Assembly (NCBI GenBank): GCA_964646605.1
Contig: CAZYEX010000019.1
Span: 1 to 61,511, forward strand
Direction of reading: 5' to 3'
DNA from: SBAX01 sp964646605
GTDB taxonomy: Bacteria; Planctomycetota; Phycisphaerae; UBA1845
Length of the DNA: 61,511 nucleotides
This document shows, in pieces, positions 34,443-44,173 of this stretch. The number at the start of each line of letters is the position of its first letter. Positions within the stretch are counted from its first letter, which is position 1. Both the position numbers and the translations under genes were made by a program. The notes under the pieces are model-generated. The model did not search any database and had not been told where the DNA came from. It saw nothing but the letters and a program-made list of their open reading frames with translations.

Positions 34443-36206
34443 ATGCCCGCCTTCGTTACCCGTCCCGACGTTCAAGGCTCCCGACTGCCTCGCTGGGTCG
34501 TCGCCTGGTTCGCCGTCCTGCTCGCCGTCACCGTCGGCGTGCGTGTCCTCGACCCCACGGGTTGGCTGGGCTCCGACGACGCCGCCTATCACTCCGCCGC
34601 CCAGCACGTCCTCACCGGCGTCAAGATCGAACGTGTCCACCACCACTACGCCCGCCTCGCGGTCATCCTCCCCATCGCCGCCGGCGTGGCCGTCTTCGGC
34701 GACAACCCCGCAGCCGTCGCCCTGCCCAGTGTCATCGCATCGACACTTTGCGTCATCCTCGTCGCTCTCCTGGGCCGCGTGCTCTGGGGCTGGTGGGTGG
34801 GGCTCACCGCCGCGACCGTCTTCAGCTTCGTGCCCTACTTCCGCGTGCTCTCGACCACGGCATTCCCCGACGTCCACGTCTGCCTGTGGACCACGGCCGC
34901 CATGCTGCTCGCGGCCTGCGCCAACCGCGCCAACTCCACCAAGGCCGCGAGATGGACATGGATCGCCTGCGGGTTCGCCTGCGGTTTGGCCGTCTCCGCC
35001 AAAGTCTTCGCCGTCACCGTTCTCGTCGGAGTCCTCTGGCTCGCCTGGGCACAAAAAGGGGTCGCATCACCCCTCGGACCAAGAAATGTAGCGCCACCCC
35101 TTGTGGGTGGCGCGGGTCACCGCCGCTGGCCGGCGTTGGCGTGCCTCGCGTTTGGCATCGTCGCGTTCCAGCTTTTCGACGGCCTGTTCTATCACTGGGC
35201 CGCGGGAGACTTCTTCTTCAGCCTTCGTGCCACGCTTCACGCCCAGGACAACGTCGCCTCGATGGCCGCGGATAAGACGACCGAAACCGTCGGCTTTTTT
35301 GCTTTCGTGTGGGACCGCCTGGCCATGCCCGCCCGTGCCTCGACTTCGGGCTGGGGCATCCTCGGCATCGTCTTCTGGCCGATGCTCGCCCTCGCCGCGC
35401 TTCTCGACCGCCGCTCGCGCCCGCTCGTCGCATGGGCGGTGGCAACCTACATTCTCGTCGCCTTCGTGCCGCTGAGCTTCAAGGACGGCGCTCGACCCTA
35501 TCCGATTTTTCACGGGCGCCACGTCCTCCCCGCGTGCATCCCCTTCGCATTCTGCGTCGCCTGGGCCGTACATCAGGCGATTGAGGGAGCCTGCAAGCGC
35601 CATTGGGAAGCGCGATCCTGGCCCGTCGTCGTTGCTGTCGTCGTTGCCCTCGCATTGGTCACCCGCCGAGAACTCAACGGATTCCGCGACCGCGCCACGA
35701 GCCGCGTCGGTGTCGCCATCACCGAACTCATCCGAACCACAATCTTGGACACAAACCGCCCGATCTTCATGACCCCTTCGACCTATTGGCGATTTCGCCT
35801 TCTCTTCCCGCCCGAGTTGCGCGACCGCTTGCGAGTGGCAACTGACAACGAGGCGCCGTCGTGGTGGCGTCGAACCTGTCCCGACATCGTGTCGCGACTG
35901 CAAACGCTCCCCGCGCCCGGCGACGCCTACCTGATCGCCACTCCTCGCCAGCTTCAGTGCGAGCCCGAACCATGGGACTACGGCGTGTCGCTGCCCGGCG
36001 ATGCCCTGGGCTCTTGGCGGGAAATCAAGCCTCAAACCACGCTCCTGCGTCTTGCGGACCGCCGCATCGCGGTCGCCGACGGCAAGACGCAGGCCCTCGA
36101 AACCGTCCTATTCCTGCTGGGAAACGGCAATTCGACCGATGCGGCGACCCTTCTCGCCGTGGAGGCGAGTCCATCCGACCATCGCTCGGAACTCGCTCAA
36201 CCGTGA
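34443..36206 (+). CDS. GT-C fold membrane glycosyltransferase (ArnT/PMT-like)
   Basis: ATG 34443 gives 587 residues; the frame is open upstream but crosses repeats. The first periplasmic loop holds DPTGWLGSDDAAYHSAAQ, the acidic motif of GT-C enzymes that use polyprenyl-phosphate sugars, followed by about ten membrane helices and a periplasmic C-terminal domain. Between helices, residues 206-227 (KGVASPLGPRN then VAPPLVGGAGHR) are encoded by two adjacent DNA hairpins and look inserted. The next genes are a DPM1/GtrB-like GT2 that could make the lipid-linked sugar and a radical SAM enzyme. Acceptor unknown. Confidence 0.85.
   Translation: MPAFVTRPDVQGSRLPRWVVAWFAVLLAVTVGVRVLDPTGWLGSDDAAYHSAAQHVLTGVKIERVHHHYARLAVILPIAAGVAVFGDNPAAVALPSVIASTLCVILVALLGRVLWGWWVGLTAATVFSFVPYFRVLSTTAFPDVHVCLWTTAAMLLAACANRANSTKAARWTWIACGFACGLAVSAKVFAVTVLVGVLWLAWAQKGVASPLGPRNVAPPLVGGAGHRRWPALACLAFGIVAFQLFDGLFYHWAAGDFFFSLRATLHAQDNVASMAADKTTETVGFFAFVWDRLAMPARASTSGWGILGIVFWPMLALAALLDRRSRPLVAWAVATYILVAFVPLSFKDGARPYPIFHGRHVLPACIPFAFCVAWAVHQAIEGACKRHWEARSWPVVVAVVVALALVTRRELNGFRDRATSRVGVAITELIRTTILDTNRPIFMTPSTYWRFRLLFPPELRDRLRVATDNEAPSWWRRTCPDIVSRLQTLPAPGDAYLIATPRQLQCEPEPWDYGVSLPGDALGSWREIKPQTTLLRLADRRIAVADGKTQALETVLFLLGNGNSTDAATLLAVEASPSDHRSELAQP
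35057..35113. repeat. Two adjacent hairpins inside the GT-C gene
   Basis: AGGGGT-cgcatc-ACCCCT (35057-35074) and the perfect 9-bp stem GCGCCACCC-cttgt-GGGTGGCGC (35091-35113) lie within the coding sequence and keep the frame. This has the look of a REP- or MITE-like element that was inserted in frame in a loop of the protein. Confidence 0.6.
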
Positions 36207-36303
36207 CCCCGCACCCACCGATAGGTTATCGGGTTCTCGCCGAATGGGCCGGACGGACCACCCCCACGGTCGAGCCCACACCGGACATAAAGGAACACGA
36301 ACC

Positions 36304-37323
36304 ATGACTTCCATCGTCGACTGCTGCGATGACGAAACCGTGGCACTGCTTACGCGCGATCGTTTCACGCCGGACCTGGTCTGGGAGTCGCCCGACGCGC
36401 GGGTGATCTCCAAACTGGTACGGCGTCCGACTCCGTCGACGCGCTTCGGCGGCGTCACGGTCATCGTTCCCTGCTACAACGAGCAGGACTCCATCGCCGC
36501 CACCGTTCGACGGCTGACGGACACGATGCTCCAAACCAACCGGCCGTATGAGTTGATCATCGTGGACGACGGCTCCGATGACGCCACGCACTATGAGCTT
36601 TCCGCCTGCGCGTTCGAACCGGCCCTACGGGTGCTGCGAAACGATCGCAATCAGGGTTACGGCTTTTCGCTCAAGCGCGCCGTGGCCGAGGCCCAGTACG
36701 AAACCGTGGTCATCCTCGACGCCGACGGCACCTACCCCGTCGAGCGCATCGACGACCTTCTGGGGGCCATGGACGGCGCCGATATGGTCGTCGCCTCGCG
36801 CACGGGACAGAGCGTACACGTTCCCCTCTCCCGCCGTCCGGCGAAGTGGGTGCTGCGAAAACTGGCCGCCTATTTGACCGAAACCGAAATCCCCGACCTC
36901 AACAGCGGCATGAGGGTGATGAAGCGAAGCCTCGTCCGCAAGTTCCTGCCCCTGCTGCCCGACGGGTTCAGCTTCACCACCACCATCACCCTCGCCCTTC
37001 TGACGCATGGGTATCGCGTGCGCTACGAACCGATCGATTACGCACGGCGGGTGGGCTGCTCCTCGATCCGCCCGGTCCGCGATACGCTCAATTTCCTGAG
37101 CCTCATCGTGCGGACGGTGCTGTATTTCAAGCCTCTGAAGGTGTTCGCCCCGGTCAGCGCCGTGATCTTTGCCCTGGCGGTGGCCGTGGCCTTGGTGACC
37201 AAGCTGGCCTTCGGGCAGCTTGCGGATGTCATGTCGGTGACACTGGTCATCGCCGCGGTGCAGCTTCTGGCCATCGGGTTGCTGGCCGACCTGATCGACA
37301 AGCGGTCCCCCAGTTACAACTAG
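36304..37323 (+). CDS. Family 2 glycosyltransferase, DPM1/GtrB-like, with C-terminal membrane helices
   Basis: ATG 36304 (AAGGAA nine bases upstream) gives 339 residues. GT2 motifs are present: VTVIVPCYNEQDSI, ELIIVDDGSDDAT, VVILDADGTYP (DxD-type metal site) and DLNSGMRVMKR. The C-terminus has two membrane helices (VFAPVSAVIFALAVAVALVT and LVIAAVQLLAIGLLADLI), as in enzymes that transfer sugars to undecaprenyl or dolichyl phosphate. It lies 98 bp after the GT-C gene, consistent with donor supply for it. Exact sugar unknown. Confidence 0.9.
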   Translation: MTSIVDCCDDETVALLTRDRFTPDLVWESPDARVISKLVRRPTPSTRFGGVTVIVPCYNEQDSIAATVRRLTDTMLQTNRPYELIIVDDGSDDATHYELSACAFEPALRVLRNDRNQGYGFSLKRAVAEAQYETVVILDADGTYPVERIDDLLGAMDGADMVVASRTGQSVHVPLSRRPAKWVLRKLAAYLTETEIPDLNSGMRVMKRSLVRKFLPLLPDGFSFTTTITLALLTHGYRVRYEPIDYARRVGCSSIRPVRDTLNFLSLIVRTVLYFKPLKVFAPVSAVIFALAVAVALVTKLAFGQLADVMSVTLVIAAVQLLAIGLLADLIDKRSPSYN

Positions 37324-37336
37324 CGAGGTCCGTCCC

Positions 37337-38917
37337 ATGCCGGCCCTTTCCATCCTCGCCGCGCCGACCCAGCGGAACCTCCTGCACGCCTCGACGCAGC
37401 GGCGCTGGCGGGTGCTGCTCATCAACCCCCCGCGCTTCGGCGAGCTGATCGGCAAGAACCCCGCGATCGTCGAGAAACACCGAGGGTTCAACCCGCCGTT
37501 GGGAATCTTGTCGCTCGCCGGCTACCTGGAAAACCATTCCTCGTTCGAGCTGGAACTGCTCGACGCCCAGCCCAAGGGGTACACCTATCCGCAGCTCGAG
37601 GAAGTGTTGCAAGCCCGCAAGGCGGCGGACGTCGTGGGCATCACGGCCATGACGTTCACCCTCATCGACGTGTTCAAGACCGTTCGCCTGGTCCGTAAGG
37701 TCATGCCCCAAGCCAAGATCGTCCTCGGCGGGCCGCACGTCCATCTCTACCCCGATGAGACCATCCGTCATCCCGAAGTCGATTTTCTGCTTCAGGGCGA
37801 GGGCGAAATCGCATTTCTGCAACTGCTCAACAACCTGGACCATCCCGACGCCTGGCCGCAAATCAAAGGGCTGGTCTACAAGAACGCCGACGGCGCAATC
37901 GTCAACAACGGCATCGCCCCGGCCACGGAAAACCTCGACAAACTGGGCATGCCCGCGCGGCACCTCCTGAATGTGACCGACTACACGTCGCTTCTGGGCC
38001 GAGACAACGTCATCACCACCATGTTCACCTCGCGGGGGTGTCCGTATCGCTGCACGTTCTGCGATCGGCCTTATTCACCGGTCCTGAGCGGCTTCCGCTG
38101 GCGAAGCGCCGCGCACGTGGCCGACGAAATGGAGATCTGCCTGTCGCTGGGCATTCGCGAGGCCTTCATTTACGACGACACCTTCACCGTCCGCCGCGAC
38201 CGGGTCATGGAACTGTGCGACGAGATCGAACGGCGCAAGATCAAGTTCCGCTGGGACGTGCGGGCGCATGTCAATACCATGACACCGGAGTTGATCCGCC
38301 GCATGAAGCACGCCGGCTGCGACCGCGTTCACTACGGGGTGGAGTGCGGCAACGACCGCATGATCAAGGTCATCAAGAAGAACACCACGGTGGCCAAGAT
38401 CCGCGAGGTCGTCGCCCAAACCAAGGCCGCGGGGATGGAAGTGCTCTGCTATTTCATCATCGGGCAGCAGACGGAGACGGCCTCGGACATCGCCGACTCC
38501 ATCACCCTCGCCCGCGAGCTCGATCCCAACTACGTCCACTTCACCATCTTCTGCCCCTATCCGGGGACCGAAATCTACTTCGAGGGTCTCAAGAGCGGCG
38601 TCATCCGCGAGGACGTGTGGCGGAAGTTTTCCGAAAACCCCCGCGACGGGTTCGAGCTGCCGGTGTGGGAGGAGAACTTCACCCGCCACGAACTCCGCGA
38701 GATGCTGGTGAAGTGCTACAAGTCGTTCTACCTGAGGCCGCGATACATCGCCCGCAACTTGCTTCGAATCCGTCGCTTCGGGGAACTCAAGCGCAAGCTC
38801 CGCGCCGGCTGGTCGGTGGTGGGCATGACCGCCGATCAGAAGCTCTTCGACGCTTCCGACATGGCCGCCCGCGCCCGCACCATCGTCCCCTCCGCCGCCT
38901 ACGAACTTAGCTGCTGA
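37337..38917 (+). CDS. B12-binding-domain radical SAM enzyme
   Basis: The 526-residue protein starts 13 bp after the GT2 gene. The N-terminal cobalamin-binding domain (RVLLINPPRFGELIG, GITAMTFTLID, IVLGGPHVHLYPDE, QGEGEIAFLQLL) precedes a radical SAM core with SRGCPYRCTFC as the iron-sulfur CxxxCxxC motif near residue 236, and FIYDDTFTVRRDRV and HYGVECGNDRMIKVIKKN downstream. Family members perform methylations and rearrangements on lipids, hopanoids or natural products. Given its neighbours, modification of a lipid-linked sugar or envelope lipid is possible, but the substrate cannot be read from sequence. Confidence 0.9.
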   Translation: MPALSILAAPTQRNLLHASTQRRWRVLLINPPRFGELIGKNPAIVEKHRGFNPPLGILSLAGYLENHSSFELELLDAQPKGYTYPQLEEVLQARKAADVVGITAMTFTLIDVFKTVRLVRKVMPQAKIVLGGPHVHLYPDETIRHPEVDFLLQGEGEIAFLQLLNNLDHPDAWPQIKGLVYKNADGAIVNNGIAPATENLDKLGMPARHLLNVTDYTSLLGRDNVITTMFTSRGCPYRCTFCDRPYSPVLSGFRWRSAAHVADEMEICLSLGIREAFIYDDTFTVRRDRVMELCDEIERRKIKFRWDVRAHVNTMTPELIRRMKHAGCDRVHYGVECGNDRMIKVIKKNTTVAKIREVVAQTKAAGMEVLCYFIIGQQTETASDIADSITLARELDPNYVHFTIFCPYPGTEIYFEGLKSGVIREDVWRKFSENPRDGFELPVWEENFTRHELREMLVKCYKSFYLRPRYIARNLLRIRRFGELKRKLRAGWSVVGMTADQKLFDASDMAARARTIVPSAAYELSC

Positions 38918-38933
38918 CGCCTCCCCTCGACGA

Positions 38934-41129
38934 TCACCCGGGACAGCCGCTGATCACAATCGTGCCGGTGTCAACGTCTAACTCGTTGGCCGTTCCGAAC
39001 AGACGGACGGTGATCTCGATCTCGCCGCACGCACTGCTGCCGCTCACGGTCATCACTCCGGTGGCGGCGTCGAGGGTCAACACCACGCCGGGCGGCAGCC
39101 CGCCGTTACCGACCGAATCAGCGAAAAAGAACAACTCGCGATCGTCCGGGGCGTTGGTCAGGGTGACAAAGTCGTTCAGATTGATCGTCGCACCGACGTT
39201 GACGGTTTCGGGCAAGTTAAGTTCGACGGTCGCCGCCTGGATGGAGGTGGTGAGCGTCCCGCCGAGCACAGTCGCCGCTCCAGCAACCGTGCAATCGACC
39301 ACCGCGATAAAGTGGAGGTCCGTCGTCGCCGTCACGTCCGGGGCGACAAAACTGGCGGACTGGTCGTTGCCCGCCACGGCGCCCAACAGAGTCACACGAA
39401 CCGCGTCGGTGGGGTCCTGGAACCACCGGACAGACAGATTCGGATCTTCATCGTCGGCAAGGTCGATGGTCACCGTCTCGCCGACCCGTGCCGCGCCGCT
39501 GCTCTTGGTGCCAATGGCTGTGCGTACGAACGGAGGCACGCTGATTACGACAGAGTCCGTTCCGTTGGCGAAACCCGCCGCCGTACCAGTCGCCTGAAAG
39601 GTGAGGAGACGGGCGGTAACCGAACCATCGAGGGGGGCCATGAACGTGACCGGGTCGACCGCGTTGTTTACACCCACGCCAGGCCCGCCGCTCTGCGCCC
39701 AGGCAAGGGTCGCGGAGCCGGGGACCGCCGTGGCGTTGAGCTCCACGGAGGCGCCCGGGCAAACGGTGCGATCCGCGCCGGCGTTCACGACGACCGGGTC
39801 GGGCTGGGTCGGAGGTCCGCCCCCGCCGCAGTTCTCTTCACAAGCGTCGCCGCAGGAGTCGCCGTCCGCATTCGTCTGGTTGGTGTTCGAGACGATCGGA
39901 CAGTTGTCGCACGCGTTGCCGACCGTGTCGTTGTCGCTGTCCTGCTGGCTGACGTTGGAGACCGTGCGGCAATTATCGCAGGCGTCGCCCACGCCGTCGC
40001 CTACGCCGCCGCCCTCGGAGTCGGTCTGGGCGGCATTGCTGACCGTGGGGCAGTTGTCGCAAGCGTTCCCCACGCCGTCACTGTCGCCGTCCAACTGGTC
40101 GGCGTTGGAAACCGTCGGGCAGTTGTCGGTCTCATCGGGCTCTCCGTCACCGTCACCATCACCCTCGCAGGCATTGCCCTGCCCGTCGCCGTTATCGTCG
40201 GCTTGATCTGTGTTGGAATCAGCCGGGCAGTTGTCGCAGACGTTCCCGACGCCGTCCTCATCGCCGTCGGCCTGGTCGGTGTTGGCATCCTCCGGACAGT
40301 TGTCCGACGCATCGCCCACGCCGTCACCGTCGCCGTCGTCCTGATCGGGATTGGGATCACCGGGGCTGTTGTCGCAGAGGTTGCCGATGCCGTCGCCGTC
40401 ATCGTCGTCCTGATCCGCATTGGGCACGCGTAGGCAATTGTCGATTCCATCGGGCGATCCGTCGCCGTCGAGGTCGCCGTCGCAGGCATCGCCGACGCCG
40501 TTGTCGTCCGCATCCACTTGGTCGGGGTTGGCGGTGCTGCGGCAGTTATCGCACTCGTCGCCTACGCCGTCGTCGTCATCGTCGGCTTGGTCGTCGTTGG
40601 CGGTGCTCCGGCAGTTGTCGCAGCCGTCCCCCACGCCGTCGGCGTCGTCGTCGGCCTGGTCCTCGTTGTCCGCCGCAGGGCAGTTGTCGCAAACGTCGCC
40701 GCGTCCGTCGTCGTCGCCGTCGGCCTGGCCGGTGTTGGGCACGTCGCGGCAGTTGTCGCTGATGTTGCCGATCCCATCCTCGTCGGCGTCACCCTGTCCG
40801 GGGTTGGGATCGTTGGGACTGTTGTCACAAGCGTCGCCGACGCCGTCGCCGTCGGCATCCTCTTGTTCCGGATTGTCGGCATTCGCGCAGTTGTCGCAGG
40901 CATCGCCGAGCCCGTCGCCATCGGCGTCTTCCTGTTCGGCGTTGGCGTTATCCGGGCAGTTGTCGTCTTGCCCGACACCGTCGTCATCGCGATCCCCAGC
41001 CAGGAAGCCTCGTCCGCTGCACCCTCGTCCGAGGTTGCCGCAGCCGATCATCCCGCAAAGGGTAAGAGCGGCCATGAGGCCGAAAAGACGCAAGAACCCG
41101 AACCGACCCGCCCATCGCATCAGCAACAT
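38934..41129 (-). CDS. Lipoprotein with about fifteen thrombospondin type 3 repeats
   Basis: The 731-residue product has a lipoprotein signal (LMAALTLCGMIGC, Cys as anchor). Residues of about 45-430 are tandem TSP3 units of some 23 residues (DADGDGVGDACDNC, DGDEDGVGNVCDNC and relatives), each a calcium-binding loop; several show a lost Cys (DNSPNDPNPGQG) or an expanded linker. The C-terminal 270 residues are beta-rich, Ig- or PKD-like. GAGGTC lies six bases before the ATG. Such proteins form stiff calcium-dependent stalks at the outer surface. It converges with the radical SAM gene with a 16-bp gap. Confidence 0.88.
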   Translation of the reverse strand: MLLMRWAGRFGFLRLFGLMAALTLCGMIGCGNLGRGCSGRGFLAGDRDDDGVGQDDNCPDNANAEQEDADGDGLGDACDNCANADNPEQEDADGDGVGDACDNSPNDPNPGQGDADEDGIGNISDNCRDVPNTGQADGDDDGRGDVCDNCPAADNEDQADDDADGVGDGCDNCRSTANDDQADDDDDGVGDECDNCRSTANPDQVDADDNGVGDACDGDLDGDGSPDGIDNCLRVPNADQDDDDGDGIGNLCDNSPGDPNPDQDDGDGDGVGDASDNCPEDANTDQADGDEDGVGNVCDNCPADSNTDQADDNGDGQGNACEGDGDGDGEPDETDNCPTVSNADQLDGDSDGVGNACDNCPTVSNAAQTDSEGGGVGDGVGDACDNCRTVSNVSQQDSDNDTVGNACDNCPIVSNTNQTNADGDSCGDACEENCGGGGPPTQPDPVVVNAGADRTVCPGASVELNATAVPGSATLAWAQSGGPGVGVNNAVDPVTFMAPLDGSVTARLLTFQATGTAAGFANGTDSVVISVPPFVRTAIGTKSSGAARVGETVTIDLADDEDPNLSVRWFQDPTDAVRVTLLGAVAGNDQSASFVAPDVTATTDLHFIAVVDCTVAGAATVLGGTLTTSIQAATVELNLPETVNVGATINLNDFVTLTNAPDDRELFFFADSVGNGGLPPGVVLTLDAATGVMTVSGSSACGEIEITVRLFGTANELDVDTGTIVISGCPG

Positions 41130-41330
41130 GATTGACCTCGCAAGCCTTCCTTCTCCACCGATTCATCCATATCCGTTCCGGGAACGGTACAGAGGCCCAA
41201 GCGTCCCCGCAACCACCCGACCCATGAACGTACGCCGCACCTTCGTCGTGCAAGAACGGGTACGCACACCCCGCTTTTATCGGCCACTGTGCCTTAGGAA
41301 CTACGGTTTTTCGTTCCGCCGCAGGACCGG

Positions 41331-41900
41331 CTACGGGTTCGGCGAAACCGGTTCGACGCCCGGTCGAAGGAGCATTCCCCGGCCGAAGTGGGGGTCGTGG
41401 CAGCTCGTGCATCGCTCCACGTTCGGTCGTTGATGGGCGGCGGGACTGAGGTCCTCGGGCGCGTCGTGGCATTCGACGCATGTTCCCAGGACGGGGAGCT
41501 TGAGAAGATGGTCGTTGACGCTGCGGTGCATGTCGTGGCAGTCGCCGCACTGGCCGTTGGAAACCGGGGCGTGCCCGACCTCCGGGCCGAAGTAACGCCC
41601 ATGACAGCCTCGGCAGGAGTCCGCAAGGTCCACGCGGACCGCCATTTTTTGTGCCGCGTCATGGCAACTCTGGCAGGCGCGTTGCTGAAAAGGCCGATGG
41701 ACGGACAGGAACCGGACCGGCGCCGCGCCCACCGCGGGCGGCGGCTCGGGCTCCGGCGGCTTGCTCGGAGGCTGGGTGGCACCCTCGGTCGCTGACGGCG
41801 GGACCTCGAAGAAAAACGCGTTGAGCCGATCCCGAACCGATGCCGAGCAGCCCAAGACGGCTACGCATCCCAGGAAAACGACCTGACGGGGTCGCATCAT
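41331..41900 (-). CDS. Pentahaem c-type cytochrome lipoprotein
   Basis: The 189-residue product has a lipoprotein signal (VVFLGCVAVLGCSAS), a Pro-rich linker (PPSKPPEPEPPPAVG), and five CxxCH haem sites (CQSCH, CRGCH, CGDCH, CVECH, CTSCH) with CHDPH and CHDMH patterns of the doubled-CXXCH family. It is divergent from the barrel-propeller-cytochrome operon, separated by about 200 bp that must hold both promoters. An outer-membrane-attached electron carrier, on either face, is the natural reading. Haem counting is direct; localisation is inferred. Confidence 0.88.
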   Translation of the reverse strand: MMRPRQVVFLGCVAVLGCSASVRDRLNAFFFEVPPSATEGATQPPSKPPEPEPPPAVGAAPVRFLSVHRPFQQRACQSCHDAAQKMAVRVDLADSCRGCHGRYFGPEVGHAPVSNGQCGDCHDMHRSVNDHLLKLPVLGTCVECHDAPEDLSPAAHQRPNVERCTSCHDPHFGRGMLLRPGVEPVSPNP

Positions 41901-42097
41901 CCAAATCCGTCCGGCACGGTCACTCCAGCCGATCCAGCCTCAATACCCTATGAATCGGCTCGGAGCGGTCAACTGGAATGCTCGGAATGCAAATCGTCTG
42001 CTCGCTGTGTTGGAAGCCGTCGCCCCCAGACGATCATACTGAAGTAAATCGACCGTTCGGCGGATCGCCCCGTGGCGGTCGGCTGTGCGGTTCACGC

Positions 42098-44173
42098 ATG
42101 GATGGCGCGGTGAGGACCTCAAGGAGGATGGTCTGCGGTTGCGCTGTTGTCGCGATGCACACTGCATCGGCGGATCCTGCCAGTCCGGCGGCGAATGTGG
42201 AGGAACCCGCCGTCGCCCAGGCCCCGGTGCCGCCTTACCTGCACCTTGACCAACTGGATGCCTATCTGGAACTTCGGGCGGAACTTTCGGCCCTACAAGT
42301 CGAAACCGAGGATCGCCAGTCGGGTCGCCGTCAGCGCTCGCAACGCAACCGCGAGTGGGAGCTCGAAGAGGGGTTGGGGCTGCGCTTCAGCGGAGGAATC
42401 CTCGAGCCCGGGTTCCTTACATTCGGCGGCGAGGTAGACTTTGCGCTGACCCAAAGCCGGTATCAGGAACGGCTATGGGGCGTGACCCAGACGGACAACG
42501 ACACGGGGCACCTTCTGCAGTACGACCTCCATGCGGATTTTCTTCGCGGACAGGCGCTGAGCGGCTCCATGTACGGCCTGCGGAGGGATGACCGGATCGA
42601 TAGGCGGTTCCAACCCACACTGGACCAACGGCGGACGGGACTGGGCACGAGTTGGGTCTTCTCGGACGCTCGGTTCCCGATGGAACTGAGCTACGATTAC
42701 CTCGAGACCGACCGCACGGGCAACGCGAAGCGATCGGACGATGAACATACCCTCGAAAGCACGCTCCACTACAGTGCGGAATGGATTCTCTCCCACAGCC
42801 ATCGCCTGAAGTTCGCCTATGAGCATGTCGAATCGAAACAGAATTATCAGGGGTCGCGCCAGTCCTTTGAGACCACCCGCGATTTATTCACCCTCGACCA
42901 TCAACTCGATTTCGGCGACGGGGACCGCCACAATCTCCGAACGCTCGTGAACTGGCAGGAGGAAAGCGGAGACCTGGCCCGAGATTTCTTTCGCATCGGC
43001 CCGCAATTGACGCTCCAAAATCGGGGCAATCTGCAAACTATGTATAAGTATCAAGCCAACCGCGAACTGTACGAAGGTTTCGATGTCGAAACCCATCGCG
43101 CGGACTTTCAACTCGTTCACCAATGGCATACGAACCTTACCACGACCTTCGATGTTTTCGGGCTGGCCGAGGACGTCGATGACGTGGTGAGCACGGAACA
43201 ATATGGCAGCTCGGTCGACTGGCAGTACAATCGAAAAAACCCTTGGGGTCGCCTGCACGCCGACATCGCCTTCGCCTATGACACGGAAAACGCAAGCAGT
43301 GACGATGAACTGCGGATCGTTCTCGACGAAGCGCAGACATTCCGTGATCCCAGGGACGCCATTCTTCGGAATCGCAATGCCCTCCCCGAAAGCATTATCG
43401 TGACGGATACGGCCAACCGTCGGGTCTACCGCATCGGCATGGACTACCTGGTCGTGCGGCGGCGGGATGTGGTTCGCCTGATTCGCGTTCCCACCGGACC
43501 GATCGCCGACGGAACCACGGTTTTCGTGGATTACCAATATCATACGCCCGCCGACGGTCAGCTCGACACCATGCGGGTCGACCTTAACCTCGAGCAACGG
43601 TTTTCCAACGGGCTGACGCCGTACTATCGCTTCTCCTACCGCAACCAGGAAGACGATCCGTCCAGGGGATTCTATCGTCGTGCGGACCGGACCGATCATC
43701 ACCGCGTGGGTGTGAACTTTGAATCCAAGCCCCTCAACCTGGGCGCCGAATTCGAAGTGTTTGACGACACCATCGAGCCCTTTGACGGGTATCACCTTCA
43801 CGGATTGGTTCGGATTCTTCAGGGTGCGGAGCACACACTGAATGCGTCGACCCGCTTCTCGCAATTGTTCTTTGAAGACGGGCGGAACGATCGGGAGGTG
43901 ATTTTCGTGGATATGGAACTGGATCACCGTTGGCGTCTGACGGATCGGTTTTCAACCGTGGAGCGCGTGGCCTACCGGTATGAGCATGATTCGATCGACG
44001 GAGTGACTCATGGCGTGGATCTGTCGGCGGGATTTCAATATGTCCTCGGCGACCTCGCCGGCGAATTGACATTCGACTATGATCGTCTGGCGCTCCCCAA
44101 CTCCGAGGAAGACGACTTTGGCGTCTTCCTACGAGTGCGAAGGGATTTCACCGATGTACTGGGCGTGCGATAG
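42098..44173 (+). CDS. Predicted outer-membrane beta-barrel, possible porin of an electron conduit
   Basis: ATG 42098 gives 691 residues with an N-terminal signal (VCGCAVVAMHTASADPA); ATG 42128 is an alternative but AAGGAGG touches it with no spacing, and no good ribosome site precedes 42098. After a short helical segment (LHLDQLDAYLELRAELSALQ) the rest is alternating polar/hydrophobic strands with aromatic girdles, e.g. SHRLKFAYEHVESKQNY and LAGELTFDYDRLAL, as in large TonB-free barrels such as MtrB/PioB. No CxxCH is present. It heads an overlapping operon of propeller and multihaem genes, which is the main reason to propose a conduit porin. Barrel assignment is inference from pattern. Confidence 0.72.
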   Translation: MDGAVRTSRRMVCGCAVVAMHTASADPASPAANVEEPAVAQAPVPPYLHLDQLDAYLELRAELSALQVETEDRQSGRRQRSQRNREWELEEGLGLRFSGGILEPGFLTFGGEVDFALTQSRYQERLWGVTQTDNDTGHLLQYDLHADFLRGQALSGSMYGLRRDDRIDRRFQPTLDQRRTGLGTSWVFSDARFPMELSYDYLETDRTGNAKRSDDEHTLESTLHYSAEWILSHSHRLKFAYEHVESKQNYQGSRQSFETTRDLFTLDHQLDFGDGDRHNLRTLVNWQEESGDLARDFFRIGPQLTLQNRGNLQTMYKYQANRELYEGFDVETHRADFQLVHQWHTNLTTTFDVFGLAEDVDDVVSTEQYGSSVDWQYNRKNPWGRLHADIAFAYDTENASSDDELRIVLDEAQTFRDPRDAILRNRNALPESIIVTDTANRRVYRIGMDYLVVRRRDVVRLIRVPTGPIADGTTVFVDYQYHTPADGQLDTMRVDLNLEQRFSNGLTPYYRFSYRNQEDDPSRGFYRRADRTDHHRVGVNFESKPLNLGAEFEVFDDTIEPFDGYHLHGLVRILQGAEHTLNASTRFSQLFFEDGRNDREVIFVDMELDHRWRLTDRFSTVERVAYRYEHDSIDGVTHGVDLSAGFQYVLGDLAGELTFDYDRLALPNSEEDDFGVFLRVRRDFTDVLGVR

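Noticed and set aside
39890..40960. 69-bp periodicity as a satellite
   Set aside because: It is the coding of thrombospondin-3 units and is fully explained by the lipoprotein gene.
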